Below are positions 24,491 through 35,762 of a stretch of DNA of 64,000 nucleotides, piece by piece. Both the position numbers and the translations under genes were made by a program. Position 1 is the first letter of the stretch. Every line of letters begins with the position of its first letter. Below the pieces are notes generated by a model. That model saw only the letters and a program-made list of their open reading frames with translations. It did not search any database and was not told the DNA's origin. The stretch comes from Nephrocerus scutellatus (lineage: Eukaryota; Arthropoda; Insecta; Diptera; Pipunculidae), in NCBI GenBank assembly GCA_947095585.1, contig OX352765.1, positions 22,908,254 through 22,972,253 of the forward strand, given 5' to 3'.

Positions 24491-24846
24491 GGATATGATA
24501 TAATATTGCTACGAAAATAAGCTAGTAGTGCAGTAGGTTCGAATCATAGATAAATCGCAATATACCAAAAATAAGTACTAAAATTAGAACTAAAAAATAC
24601 TGCATACTAAAAAAAGGCACTTTTATGTAGCATACTTTTAGGCTGTATGACTATTAGATAATTTGAAATGTAAAACCGTCTGTAAGCTTGAATCATTATG
24701 TACTGATCAAAAATGTTGTCAAACCGGTTTGTGCGGTTTGCGCGCCCAGTTTTTGTAAAAAAAAATGATTACATGTAGTCTATTTTTAGAAGATGACTCA
24801 TTACATATAAGTATCGTTAGTTGTAAAGGCTACAATTTTCTGGTCT

Positions 24847-24930
24847 TTTCTCGATATTTCTGTCTATAAGATTGGAAGTTTCTGGAAGCTTTTCAATGAG
24901 TATAAAAGGTGGCATTCGCTGCAGAGAAAA
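24847..24930 (+). promoter_or_regulatory. Heat-shock elements with TATA box, no gene identified
   Basis: The proximal element at 24,874-24,893 reads as alternating 5-bp units gGAAg-tTTCt-gGAAg-cTTTt: three perfect nGAAn/nTTCn units plus one imperfect. A second array at 24,847-24,861 is tTTCt-cGATa-tTTCt (one mismatch). TATAAAAGG follows at 24,901, 8 bp after the proximal array. This is the layout of HSF-driven promoters such as fly Hsp70. No ORF follows within the next 600 bp. The segment may instead be a solo LTR: a TGTTGTCA-like start near 24,713 and a CGTAACA-like end near 25,150 are possible edges, but I see no target duplication. Confidence 0.5.
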
Positions 24931-25150
24931 TTATTAGTTTTTTAGCTGTAAAAGTTCTTGAAAAGTGATAAAGCTATAACCTAAAAGAATTATTGTGAAA
25001 TACTAGTATCATAAGTTTTTTGGTGTACTGTGAAAAGTAATCACCAATATAAATTGTGAACTTTAATTATTATGATTATTATTTGTAAATTTATAAACTT
25101 GTGTTGTGTTTTATTTGCAAAATCCTTTACGAACTCTGAATTTCGTAACA

Positions 25151-27409
25151 ATATAGAGAATTTAAAAAGTAAAACAAACATTAAAAGTTGTTAAGGATTA
25201 AATTCTTACAAACATAATCCGATAAAATAATAATACGTGTAGCACTTTTTTGAATACTACATAAAATTTTTAAAAACCAGCCATGAATTCCTTTGGTGTA
25301 CGAAATGTTAAGCATTCTGTCAAGCTTTTTAAAGAACCGATTTAGGAAATTTCAATACTAATTAAAGTATGTTAGTCTATTTGGCACGTTGACACCAAAT
25401 GCAGTTAACACACATTAAATTACTTCTGCTGTTTCAGTTTCTGTCTAAAAATAACAATTTACACACATCACACAAAAATTACATTGTAACAACGTCCCCA
25501 CAGCGAATAAGAAACTAGATATTTACTAACTTGTAAATGGGTCAAGGGCACACAAACAGCATGCGAATAATTTATAACTACGATGAGTTTATTTACACAA
25601 CCAAACCGAGTGAGAAATACTACAGATACCTATCCGTACCCATTACATATTACACTCAGAAGCCTGACACTCAATATTGTCGAGTGTCGATGCACATTGA
25701 GAGATTAGAATTGCCGCTTAAGTCTTCAACTAGACGAGTGAGAGCAGTGCGAATAGAAGTAACATTGCTGCTGCGTTCACAATCTTGACATTAGGGTTTT
25801 ACTTTAAGGTATTTTTTATTATTCTAGTATTAGAGACAGGTAGACAGGCAGATACAGATTCTAACCAAGAATGTCCTGGCCGAGAAGTGAATGTATCACC
25901 CCAACAAATTTGCGAACTTAGGCTTAGTTAGCAGCCGCAGCAGTCATTTTAGCTACGATAAAAACCGTTATGCACTCCACTAATAAGTGATTTGACGCGG
26001 TAAGAACCCTTCCTTGGAAGACATTTCTGTTTTAATACAAAATATTAAAAAATAAAACAAAAAAGCCGAAATGAGAAATCTTTATCAAAAGCCTGAATTT
26101 GTAGTTGCTCCAGAGGACTTGGCCTAACTACGAAAAACCACAAAGAATCTTTTGAATCTTTTTTCCGGCAAACATCATTTGGAACCAACTCTTTTGCTCA
26201 TTCTGGGTGCAATGTTTGTCGACAAGAAACAAATTGATTTTGTGGAATTTGCAACATTTTTGAGTCTTTTCAGTTTTTGGAAGCTGGATTTTGATTGCGA
26301 GCTTACATTCAAAGGACATGAACATTTTTCAGCGAACGTGTGTACATTTGTACGTTTATACGGTTGTACGTTTGTTTGTAGTGCCGTATATTTCGGCTTA
26401 TACCAGTCAAAATTTGATCGGACTTGTTTTAAAATAATTGGTTAGCTCGGCTTGCGATGGTGTTATTTTTTCATTTTAAAAAGTTGTAAAGTTTTAATTT
26501 AATAAAAAGAACATGAATGGTGCAGCATACATGCACAGAAGTAGACAAAAACCACGTTACCAAAAGATTCATCCATATCAGACACCTAACTGTTTCTAAT
26601 TTGATAAGTGTTGATGGATAGAGATGCAAACCATATGGCGAGCTGAGAAGCTCGCTTTACTATCTTAAGCCTATCGGCTTAATCCATTGATTAACGCATT
26701 TGGACTTGAGTCGTTTTAATTTCATGATCGTTTTTCCTATTGCTTATTTCAAAGAATTAGGAAAAATTCTGAGCAAATAAATTGAAACCGGCTACAAACG
26801 TGAGAAAGGTGATATATTGTATATCACATTTCTCCGATTTAATTGTTAATTTTAACAAAGGGCTTAGCCCACCTTATTGCCTTGGCGCTAGTAATTCTGG
26901 AAGTTCTCCCTTGGAGATAACTTTAATAATAAAAAAATTAAGTTTTTGTACATCATAAAAATGTTGTGGCTGAAGAAGTACAGCACCTAAATATACATAC
27001 CTGCACAACAAACCTTGTGGGGAGCCCGACTGATGTTGTTGTTTGAGGGTTTATGCGTAAAATTTTCTGAATTCTGCAAAATAGATTAATGTTGGCAGCA
27101 TCGTACATAAAGTTATAACTATCATTACAACTAAAATTTTTAGGTAACGTTTTTTGTTACTAATTACGAGTAAGCTCAATTTATTTAAAGGTAAATAAAA
27201 ATGGGTATCTTAGCAACAAACAGAAAGAAACAGAACACCAGAAATAGGTGCACGGCTGCTTAAAGCCAACAAAACCTACTTAGGGACCGGTGGACAAATT
27301 TTTTAAACGCTACCTAGTTGTAGAGCCAGGACAACCAATCACTGCGGACGAGGTCATATTTATCTACATGGTCCGGCGATAAAAGTGTTACTAATTTCGC
27401 TCTGTTGTA
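25151..27409. other. Intergenic, no gene recognised
   Basis: ORFs at 25,537-25,788 and 26,152-26,445 (plus) are open but show no recognisable family, splice context or composition shift. I treat them as chance. Confidence 0.4.
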
Positions 27410-28062
27410 TCAGCCAAACCAATATGACAGCGCGCTCATATTTTGCCAAACGTCAGTCTGTTTACAAGTCTAAGGAATTCAAACTAAGTGTGATTGCACT
27501 GTTTTGGCTGGAAAGTCACAACCGGCTATTGTCAAACAGCTCCAGCATTTGAATGTAAATAAAATGTTTGTGTATTGCACATCGACTTGAAAGATGCAAA
27601 GTGTTCACACGTCTGCACGAACGTAACGATCTCGTCAACTTGGTATTTTCTGATGAAAAAATGTTTACGTTTAAACAGTACGTACGCAAACAAAATAATC
27701 GTGTGTGGTTAGTTAGACAAGTCCAACGGCAATTTGGAGTAAGTAAGTTGTTCTTTGCAAACAATCGCCGAGTTCTGTGATGGTTTGGGCAGCTCTAACT
27801 GAAATGGTCGTTCTCCACTAGTCTTTATCGTTCAGGGCGTCTAATTGGATCAAGATGTGTACCAGGAAAAGCTATCAAATGATGCGTTGCTACGTTAGGA
27901 ACACAAAAAATTTGGTAACAACCGCTGGACATTCCAACAAGACTCAGCACCATCACATAAAGCTTGTTTGACACAACAATTTTCACAAAGTCATGTTCCA
28001 AATTATATTTCTTCGAAACAAATGCCTTCAGTCTGTAATCAAATGGACAGCCCCAAACAACC
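27410..28062 (+). pseudogene. Mariner-like transposase remnant
   Basis: Blocks in order: AKRQSVYKSKEFKLSVIALF (N-terminal), FSDEKMFTFKQYVRKQNNRV followed by W (first catalytic Asp region), then frame-broken WWFGQL..RSGRLIG, QPLDIPTRLSTITNKACLTQ and VPNYISSKQMPSVCNQMDSP (second and third catalytic regions). Same family as 681-1,140. The C-terminus is replaced by a family A terminus at 28,063-28,110. Confidence 0.7.
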
Positions 28063-28110
28063 AAACACACGGGGGCACGCGAAGTTAATTTAGAGAATTT
28101 AAAAATCAAT
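28063..28110 (+). repeat. Family A terminus only
   Basis: ACGGGGGCACGCGAAGTTAA followed by TTTAGAGAATTTAAAAA: the conserved end of family A, fused directly to the mariner-like remnant. Confidence 0.7.
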
Positions 28111-28604
28111 TTCTGTGTTTTTGTGTGTTAGACATCGCAAAACTCAAAAACTATCCATCCCATTTGAGCTGAAACTTTTGCAACGTGTTCGTTTTGATGT
28201 AGTGAATGTTCTTAATGCAAAAGTTTTCCGATAGATGGCAGTGAGATGGGGACAGTCAGGCAACGCCTGTTCAGCTAATCTGGAATACTACTGGACCGAT
28301 TTTGATCTGGTTTTCACCATTGCATAGTATTTTTCGGATCTGGAGGTTATTGGGAACAGTTTTGGTGTGTCAGTGATGGCTTGGTGAGTTGGTTTCAGCG
28401 GATTGAAGTTCAGCTAGGTGTAGGAGAGTATGATGGTGGCATCAAAGCAACGCTGGGTATTTCAGCAAGTAGAGGATATAATTGATTTATTGAGAAGGCG
28501 TCAAAATCTTATCTTGATCAATAAACGTAGATATATAGTTCTATAGTGGGATTAACTATAGACTTTATTCACTGTGGTAAGGTAAGTCTTTTTTATATAA
28601 TGTA

Positions 28605-28790
28605 CACACGCTCAACGGATTTGCACCCTTTTAATGATTAGCACAGCGTGGGGCGGGCGTTAGGAAATTAGGGATAAGAAAAGATGAGATGTCTATGTCT
28701 ATGCAAATGTGACTTAAATTACTGCAGATCATACAAATGCGGAAACAGAAAGTCGTTTTTAATTCATTCCACATAAACTTTGCAAAAAAA
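28605..28790 (-). mobile_element. LINE 3'-end fragment
   Basis: The minus strand reads FRICMICS..DIDISSFLIPNFL followed by GCATTAAAAGGGTGCAAATC-like sequence. It is the same C-terminus and 3' tail as at 12,150-12,335 and 4,150-4,420. Confidence 0.55.
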
Positions 28791-30552
28791 AAAATTGCTT
28801 CTGACAATTATTGATCCTATCTGGATATTTTTGTAAACACGGAAATTAGCTTTTTAAAAATTCAGTAGAATGACGAAAATGTCAATTTGTCGGTGGATTG
28901 TGTCGGTAATTTGGCTTCGCATGGTACTTCTAACTGATTTATTGTTAAGAACATTAACGAATTTTACAAAACAAAAAAGCTATGGAATTAGAAGAAAGAA
29001 GCTATGCATGCATAATCGAACAAAATTAAGAGCACACATTTTCCTTTTTTTCTGCGTATAGACAAGACCTATATGCATCCGAGTCTTTTCTCAGTTGTAA
29101 AAGTTAAAAAAAAATTTCAAGCTCCAACAACATTCTGCTGTTAACTAATTGTGTGATAATGAATTCTCTCCCTAATAGCCATAAATATTCAACATATTTT
29201 GTCAACAAACAATGATGAATTGTCTCCCTTTAAGCGATATTCCGCATTTTGTCATCAAACAACCGATAGACATAGATACATACTAGAATACCATCATAGC
29301 GCGTCTCTAGCAGGCACAAGATCATAAAACAACTGGTCGGCTAACGGGTTAACCTATAGAAGCAATAGAGACGATAAAAGAGACAACTCCATACTATTGA
29401 AAATAGAAAACAACAAAATTAACTCTCAGTATGTTTTACCAGGTAGTACGTATATAACACAAATGTCTGAAGCTCAAAGAAGAAATACAAAAATCCGTTT
29501 ATGTTCATGAGAGCTGCTAATATCGTGCTCTTGCTCTCATGCACTATTCTCGTATGCGGTGGGGGTCGACGGATGGTCGCCCGTGTCGCCATCGACACTA
29601 TTTTTATACCAAAACTGGAACAAGGCGGATTACATGCTATAGCATTTTGTTGTTTCGAATGTTTATTTCATGTAAAAATTCATGAGAAATGACTGGTGGA
29701 GACAAAAAGTTTTCATTGAAGAGGGAAATTAAATCCAGAGCGCTTTCCACTACCGCTAGGTAGATTTATGTACCATGTGCAGTGTGCATAGCTTTTAAAA
29801 TATCATGGGATATGACAATAGCAATAAACAAGATAAGTGTATTAATACTGACGTATTCATAAAAAGCGGCTGATTTTGCTGATGACTGACATTTTAAATA
29901 GACACAATTTTCGAATTTTAAATTTTTGTGCTTTTGGAAATTTAAATTTTATTACTTTATTTGGCAATATAAGATTGCAAATTGTGTGTTAGCATTGTTG
30001 CGATCGTTCAAATCTGACAGCACCGATAGAAATCAATTGGATGACAATCTGCCATTTTCCCTTTTGACGAAAATTTTACTTTTTGACGAGCTGCCGACTA
30101 GAAGACACGCTGTTACTTTCTTTTACATAGTAAAAGCAAGTATAGTAATCATGAACATTTTCGAACTTGGGATTTTTGAAGATTTACCCATTTCCGTATC
30201 TCTTGACTCAGAAAAAGTGAAAAATAAAAAATCTCTGTCTGTGTCTGTGTTCACTCTACAGCTCAGAAGGCTAGGTTGATGGGGATGAAAATTTATATTT
30301 AAGCTTATTACATAAATTCGGAGGTCTCAGTTGATTTTGACGGAAATCGGAATGTGGCAGTTTACTTGGACAGTTTTCCGAGTTTTTGCAAATATTTCAA
30401 AATGTATAGCACTTATGAGGAATCTGTTCAAGAGTAAAAAAAAAAAAAAAATTAAAATAAAAAAAAAATATGAAATAAAATAAAATAAAAAATTAAAAAA
30501 TGTTATATGCATTTGCTGAAGATTCCGGCCCTGACCGTAAAAGAAAGTCGTA
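28791..30552. other. Intergenic, no gene recognised
   Basis: AT-rich. ORFs at 28,870-29,061, 29,501-29,692 and 29,926-30,279 (plus) lack family similarity or splice support that I can see. An A-rich run at 30,435-30,500 precedes a LINE fragment. Confidence 0.4.
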
Positions 30553-30820
30553 TTGTGGCTGCAGGAAAACACCATGCGAATGGAGTGGGATTTTTACTCT
30601 CTAAAGCCACGAGAAGATCGTTACAAGACTGGCAAGCAAGATCCGAATAGAATTATTATTGCAAGATTTAAATCTGCTGTTCGACTGGTCGTTTTTGTTC
30701 AAGTTTACGCACCAACGGATCAAGACACCTCTGTAGAGCAAGGCACGTTTTACTTGCGTCTAAATAATATATTAGATCAACTACGGAAGAGTGACATCGT
30801 TATTTGGATGGTATGATTGA
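30553..30820 (+). mobile_element. LINE endonuclease fragment
   Basis: The reading FKSAVRLVVFVQVYAPTDQD, SVEQGTFYLRLNNILDQLRK, SDIVIWM is the middle of an AP-endonuclease-like domain (VQVYAPT motif). It breaks just before the GDFN catalytic block. Confidence 0.75.
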
Positions 30821-30987
30821 TGAAAAGTAGGCAGCGACAACAAAAAAGACCCTTTACTAAGAAGGTAAAATATCATATATAAAATAACATTATCAGTTTC
30901 GTTTTTAATCCTCCAGCCGCCAAATCACTCAAATCGACTTGAGCACAACATACCCTTAAGCTAACAATAACTCAAAAAAGTACTCAC

Positions 30988-31858
30988 ATTTCGTATGAAC
31001 CTGCGTGACCTCTTCGATCTCGCGTTGTAACTGCTCGTCAGTGAGGGCATTTGATGTTGCTGTTGCATCCTTGGCATCCGAAATGAATTCGACTTCACTG
31101 TCAACTAGGTGAACTGGAGCGCAACTGTTGCCACCTTTATTATTTGCAGCAGCAGCACCTCCTCCTCCATTGCTTGCCATTACTTGACAAAGGGCGCTAG
31201 AAGCGTCACTTGTAATGCTCACAATTGACTTGCGGCCATTTTCTTGCTCTTCTTCTTCGGATGCGCTTTCGCTGTCATTGAGATCAACAATGGCTGACAC
31301 TGGCAAAACGCTGGCGGCTGCATTAGATGTTAATTTGTTGTGGGTTGTGGCGGCGGTGGCTGCCTTCCCCCCATTTGCCATACGTGATGACAACGGTTTC
31401 TTTTGCTGATCTACAAGTTTATTATTATTGTTGTTATTGTTGTTGTTAGTGTAAATATTGTTTTTGCTTGTGTTGGCCACTTGTTGACGTTTACTTCTGG
31501 TATCATTATTGCTGCTTGAATGCTGAGGTTCTGTTTTGGTGGTTTTTTTGACTCTTTTGCTTGTCCTATGACCAGTTTTCCCCATTGCAGCCTCGGTTGA
31601 AGACGCCAAACGCTGACGTTTAGCCGATGAAGGTTCATCATCACTACCAAGACCAACAACGACACATCCACCATCATCAGCACCGGCACCAAAACCAACG
31701 ATACCATTTTTACAGCCCGGAGCATAATCCATGACGTGATTGCCTTCATAGTAACCACTTTCGTGGTTATCCATTTGACGACGAGTGATCATTTTTTTCG
31801 TATTTGCCATTTTACCGTTAAAAGCGACAACACGCGTTGAATTACACTGACGACTCAT
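30988..31858 (-). CDS. First coding exon of an unidentified nuclear-type protein
   Basis: The minus-strand ATG at 31,858-31,856 opens 290 codons plus one base, ending at a strong donor (T|GTGAGT, 30,988/30,987). The protein is basic and low-complexity. A KRQRL and RTSKRVKK stretch (residues ~80-105) could be nuclear localisation signals, and an Asn run lies at 138-146. SUMO-interacting-motif-like sites are AIVDLNDSES with a downstream acidic tract (189-205), KSIVSITSD (210-218) and VHLVDSEVEFISD (249-261). Clustered SIMs occur in SUMO-targeted ubiquitin ligases and other SUMO readers, but no RING or other domain is visible here, so that function is only a guess. The next exon is not close; 12,494-12,649 is phase-compatible. 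Codon usage and the absence of transposon motifs support a host gene. Confidence 0.7.
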
Positions 31859-32499
31859 TGTAAATGAGTAGGTTTTTTTTCTTGCTATTTATCTCTTTAA
31901 CTATCTATCTGTCTGGCAGATATTTTCGTGTCCAAAAGATATTACACAATGAATTCACTCAGAAATGTTTTTCCTTCTTCTATATGAAGATTTTTATTAA
32001 TAAAGTTTGTGTTTTTTGTTTCTGTTACCAAGTCATCATTAAGTCATCTCAAGGAAAAAAACTATACAAAAAAAAATCACGCACATCAACAAAAAAAAAA
32101 TCAATCAACGCAAATAAACCAAACCGGCGCTTAGCGTGCCGTTTCGTCGAATAATAACCGTTTTCAAATGAAAGGTCCTTGTATTGATCACTGGTGTCAC
32201 CCAAAACTGGTAGCCATGGTAAAAAGGAAATGATTTTGCACCTGGAAAAAAAGAAAAAAAAAAGAATACATTAAAGTTAGTAAGATTATTATTTAATCTT
32301 TCGTAAATTTTGTAGTAAGATCTTCTCGAGGAGTTGTTTAAATTAAAAATTCCAACAATTTTTCTTCTTAATATCTAGCATTGAGGAGTTTCAGTTCAAG
32401 TAAATTTTCGGTGTTAATTATAATAAACTAATAGCTCTTTCGATATGCAGGGTAGAGTTAAGATTTTGCGTTTCATTTGTAACCGACACTGTAACTTTT
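31859..32499. other. Upstream region of the exon at 30,988-31,858
   Basis: This holds the probable 5' UTR and promoter of the minus-strand gene; no TATA box stands out. A-runs occur around 32,055-32,100 and 32,245-32,265. Confidence 0.35.
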
Positions 32500-32715
32500 C
32501 TACCCGTCACTAATCGACGGATAAGGTTTCGTTTACTCAGCAAGATGGCGAAGAGAGAGCAAGCAGACTAATTTCTCAGTTTGTTGTTTTTGTCAAATTT
32601 GGTTTCGGTTTGGCGTTCTCTTTGCAAAGCATTTATCACGAAAACCTTGTCACTTTGACTGCTTACTCATGAGTATTGTATCGGGTATGGTTTGAGCTAA
32701 GCAAAAGAGGCATAA
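32500..32715 (+). repeat. Dispersed repeat, copy 1
   Basis: Shares CTACCCGTC..AATCGA.GG, AAGGTTTCGTTTAC.CAGCAA, GCGAAGAGAGAGCAAG, TTGGCGTTCT..TTTGCAAAG and GGTATG.TTTGAGCTAA in order with 58,124-58,335. I estimate roughly three-quarters identity by eye. Non-coding. Confidence 0.7.
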
Positions 32716-32931
32716 GTAGTAAACACTCGGACAGAGTCGAAGCCGAAACCAATTTTTGCCAAGTCGTTGAGGTCCTCCCTTATCCAAGGATGTTTTATAG
32801 AAAAAAGACAAACACAAAGACAATCGACTACAATTCTACAGATCCAACCAGATGTTAATTTAAAACATATTAGTCCTAAGGAAGTACCCCTGACTTTCTT
32901 GGGTTCTTCACAAAAACATGTTGCTATATAT

Positions 32932-33200
32932 ATACAGGGGTGTCCAAAAAGATGTTACCACCAATATGGTAAAACATAATTTTAAATTTTTATTCGTTGG
33001 AGACTAGATATGGCCACCCGACTTGCTTTGGAAGAGGACTAATGGTCACCAGATTTAACTCCATGTGATTTCTGGATATGGGGAATAGTAAAAGAACGCG
33101 TGTATGCTACAAGATCTACTGACGTTAATGACGTAAAGGTAGCATAACAACAGTTGTCCGCTCTACGCCTACGCTCTATGGCTATGACGTGGTGAAAAGA
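32932..33200 (+). pseudogene. Mariner-like transposase C-terminal remnant
   Basis: An end-like sequence (ACAGGGGTGTCCAAAAAGAT) is followed by LALEED*WSPDLTPCDFWIW GIVKERVYATRSTDVNDVK, the SPDLTPCDFxxW block holding the third catalytic acid. The first two thirds of the enzyme are deleted. It relates to the remnant at 13,958-14,440. Confidence 0.7.
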
Positions 33201-33214
33201 CTTCCTACATGCAT

Positions 33215-34460
33215 TGAGAACCAAGGTGTAGGTAGGTAGGTAGAGTGGCGGTCCACGCCGAATTGGCAAGGTCCTCAAATAGCGCTTTAGGGCCGCCACA
33301 GTCCTCAGGAGACCTAATGGAACGAAAAACGGTTGTGTATAGTTATATCCAACCTGTAGCATTGAGGTACGATATCAGATCGGTGATGAGGTACTCTGAA
33401 AGCTCCTTCAGGTCCAAAAAGAAGGGAATACTCAGTTTGCGGAAACGAAGAGCTGCAAAATTAATGAGAGATTCTTTCTCGTTCACATCTAAGCAGCTCC
33501 TACAAAAGGTATTGTAATGAATCCCAGTTTGGCTGCGTGGCAGCCCACCGGTTAGTATCCCGTGGTAACGGCAACCACTCTGGAAATATCTTTGCGAGAT
33601 CTGGAGATCAATTAGGTGGATATGTTTTTATTATAAGAAGGCCACATCGCTCTCGCGGTGCAATTGGTCAAATTGCTCCACCTTAGCTGTGCTTTGGTAG
33701 TAAGGAAGGAAAGAATACGTTCCATAATGCAGCTCAAAGGACAGCAGACTGTCTCCGCGCAGTCTGTGACCAGTGTGACGCCCTTTTGCCAGTACTTCTG
33801 CTTTTTAATTGCTCTCAATGTCACTGTGCCCCGGGACCCAAACTAGGGTCAAGTCTATGCATTGGCTTATCGAAGGCAGTTCGGCCTGGCACTGTCTTGG
33901 GAGCTTAGAACTGTTGCTTGTCGCAATCATGGCTTTAATAGCGATTGGTTGGTACGGTTTGTTAGAAAACCACCCAGATTCTCCGAGCCGGACCGCGCTG
34001 CACGCCGCTACGTATTTAATATATATGTCGAGAGGTAGTAAGTGCAAGATTGTGTTAACAGCATCGGTGGGACAGAACTGAAGTGCTCCAGTTATGCTAA
34101 CAGCCGCTGATTCCTATATTCTACTTAGCTTGCTGGCATTGTACTTTTTATTAATCGCCGGCCTCTAGACCAGTGCAACATAGGTAAGAATAGGACGCAC
34201 CATAGGTAAGAAGAGGACGCAGTACTGCTGTGTACAGCCACAGAGCCATCCTCAGCTGCTGTCCCCATTTCCTGCCAATGGTTTTGCTGCTAGCATATAG
34301 GGCAATGCAAGCTTTCTTAGCCCTAAATTCCATATTCGATTTCCAGCTGAGTTTCATGTCTAGGATTACGCCAAGATGTTTTGCTTCTGAGGTAAGCTAA
34401 GTCTTGTAGTCCACGTCCAAAGTCGTACCTGGTTTAATAGAAGAAAATTTGCTCAGTTTG
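33215..34460 (-). mobile_element. LINE 3' half (RT thumb, RNase H), degenerate
   Basis: Minus-strand blocks in order: KLSWKSNMEFRAKKACIALY (34,350), YASSKTIGRKWG..LRPLLTYGA, HLLPLDIYIKYVAACSAVRL (34,040), LVWVPGHSDIESN (RNase H), and a degraded C-terminus. It is followed by a 3' end with GGTGTAGGTAGGTAGGTAGA at 33,222-33,242. It resembles the I/R1/LOA-like group. Stops and frameshifts throughout. Confidence 0.75.
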
Positions 34461-35076
34461 TGCTCTTACTCCTAGTATTTTATGTTTTCAATTAAAATTT
34501 GAAATTCTTTTCATCTTCACTCATCTGCATCATCTTGATCCAAATCGGGTTCATTCTGCTCTCAAAAATATTCGAAACACTTGAAAGGACTTCCGAATAA
34601 GATGATTGAGCCAGCAGCCGCAACCCTATGATCTTTTCCAACTATTGTCTGATAGCCACCTTCGGTAAAGAAACGCAAACACGCGCTTAGCTTAACTACA
34701 GAATAAAAGATACTTGTTTTATATCTGAACTGTGAGATCAGTCAAATCCTTTGAATATAATATATCGAATATGTTTTTAATTATTTTCATTTGGGTAACT
34801 TTGTTCAAACGAAAAACAGTCCGAGGGAAATTCACGATAGTAGTAGAACCTGTTCCTGGGAGCATAAAGATTCCGTTGGAAACATATTCCCCCATATACG
34901 TTAGAATTATTTTGATTTTACCTTTGAAAATATTTTATTTTATTGACATTTATTTATCCTCGAGAACTGAATTATTTTGAAAGATTTTATTTTATTGACA
35001 TTTATTTATCCTCGAGAACTGCGATAAAGTCACTGTCATCATTGTTAACGATAGAAGCCATTTTCAGTTTTACATA
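34461..35076. other. Intergenic with a short tandem duplication
   Basis: ATTTTATTTTATTGACATTT followed by ATTTATCCTCGAGAACTG occurs twice, at about 34,932-34,969 and 34,984-35,021 (period ~52 bp). Nothing else recognised. Confidence 0.5.
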
Positions 35077-35552
35077 TTAGCCGTGTTCGATTGGAGTGAA
35101 TTAATTTAGGTAGTAGGTGTATTTGAAGTAACCGAAGTGAAGAGATTATTTGATTGACAACTCTCCACTTTAGTAAAAATTGGGCAACAGAAGTAAGTGA
35201 AGAGGTGTTCTGCTCGTGTAGTTACTTTAGATAAGTAAAATTGACATTTATCTGAAGTGAAGAATACCAATCGAACAGTCTCTTCACTTCAGTAGCAAAA
35301 TTTAAGTAAAGCGTCGCTCATTTACCTGGGCTGTGATGTTGTACCATCACTTTCGTTCGATACTATCACTTGAAATAATTTTAGTGAGAGAATAGTATTA
35401 TTATCGTTCGAATCGACTTTCGATACTCGCGATATTTATACTATTCTATCACTCAAATAATTTCAAGTGATAGTATCGAACGAAAGTGATGTTACAACAT
35501 CCCAGCCCTGAATGAAGAGTTGTACTTTTCAGTTCAATCGAATGGGGCTATT
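35077..35552. mobile_element. MITE with ~25-bp terminal inverted repeats
   Basis: The left end TTAGCCGTGTTCGATTGGAG is matched in reverse complement by the right end (TCAATCGAATGGGGCTATT), with ~20 of 25 positions agreeing by eye. The interior has a 12-bp hairpin CTGAAGTGAAGA..TCTTCACTTCAG at about 35,250-35,295. A second MITE is inserted at 35,328-35,508. Confidence 0.55.
35328..35508. mobile_element. MITE with ~50-bp terminal inverted repeats, 181 bp
   Basis: It starts GGGCTGTGATGTTGTACCAT and continues CACTTTCGTTCGATACTATC. The right end is the near-perfect reverse complement (GATAGTATCGAACGAAAGTG, ..CATCCCAGCCC). The interior is AT-rich. It interrupts the outer MITE. Confidence 0.8.
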
Positions 35553-35762
35553 GTGTTAAAAAACTTTGACGTACCCCCAAAAAAAGTACAAGATCAAATG
35601 ACGTTTTAACTCTATTAAGATATCTTTGTCAGAGCTGTCAGTTGAACACGAAAATCGAGAATCTTTTGTTTACATTGTTTTGACAGCTTGACAGCCAAAA
35701 ATCAATCCAAGCCCCACTTTTTGTCAATTTGAATTCGAATTTTATGACATCGCCACTATTCG

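Noticed and set aside
24713..25150. Complete solo LTR
   Set aside because: TG..CA-like edges can be picked, but no target duplication or second copy supports them, so only the promoter-like motifs are reported.
26152..26445. Plus ORF of 97 codons
   Set aside because: Open but starts mid-frame, ends in a low-complexity TTTGTACG stretch, and shows no family similarity.
29926..30279. Plus ORF of 117 codons
   Set aside because: No recognisable domain. The second half runs into an A-rich, repeat-like stretch next to a LINE fragment.
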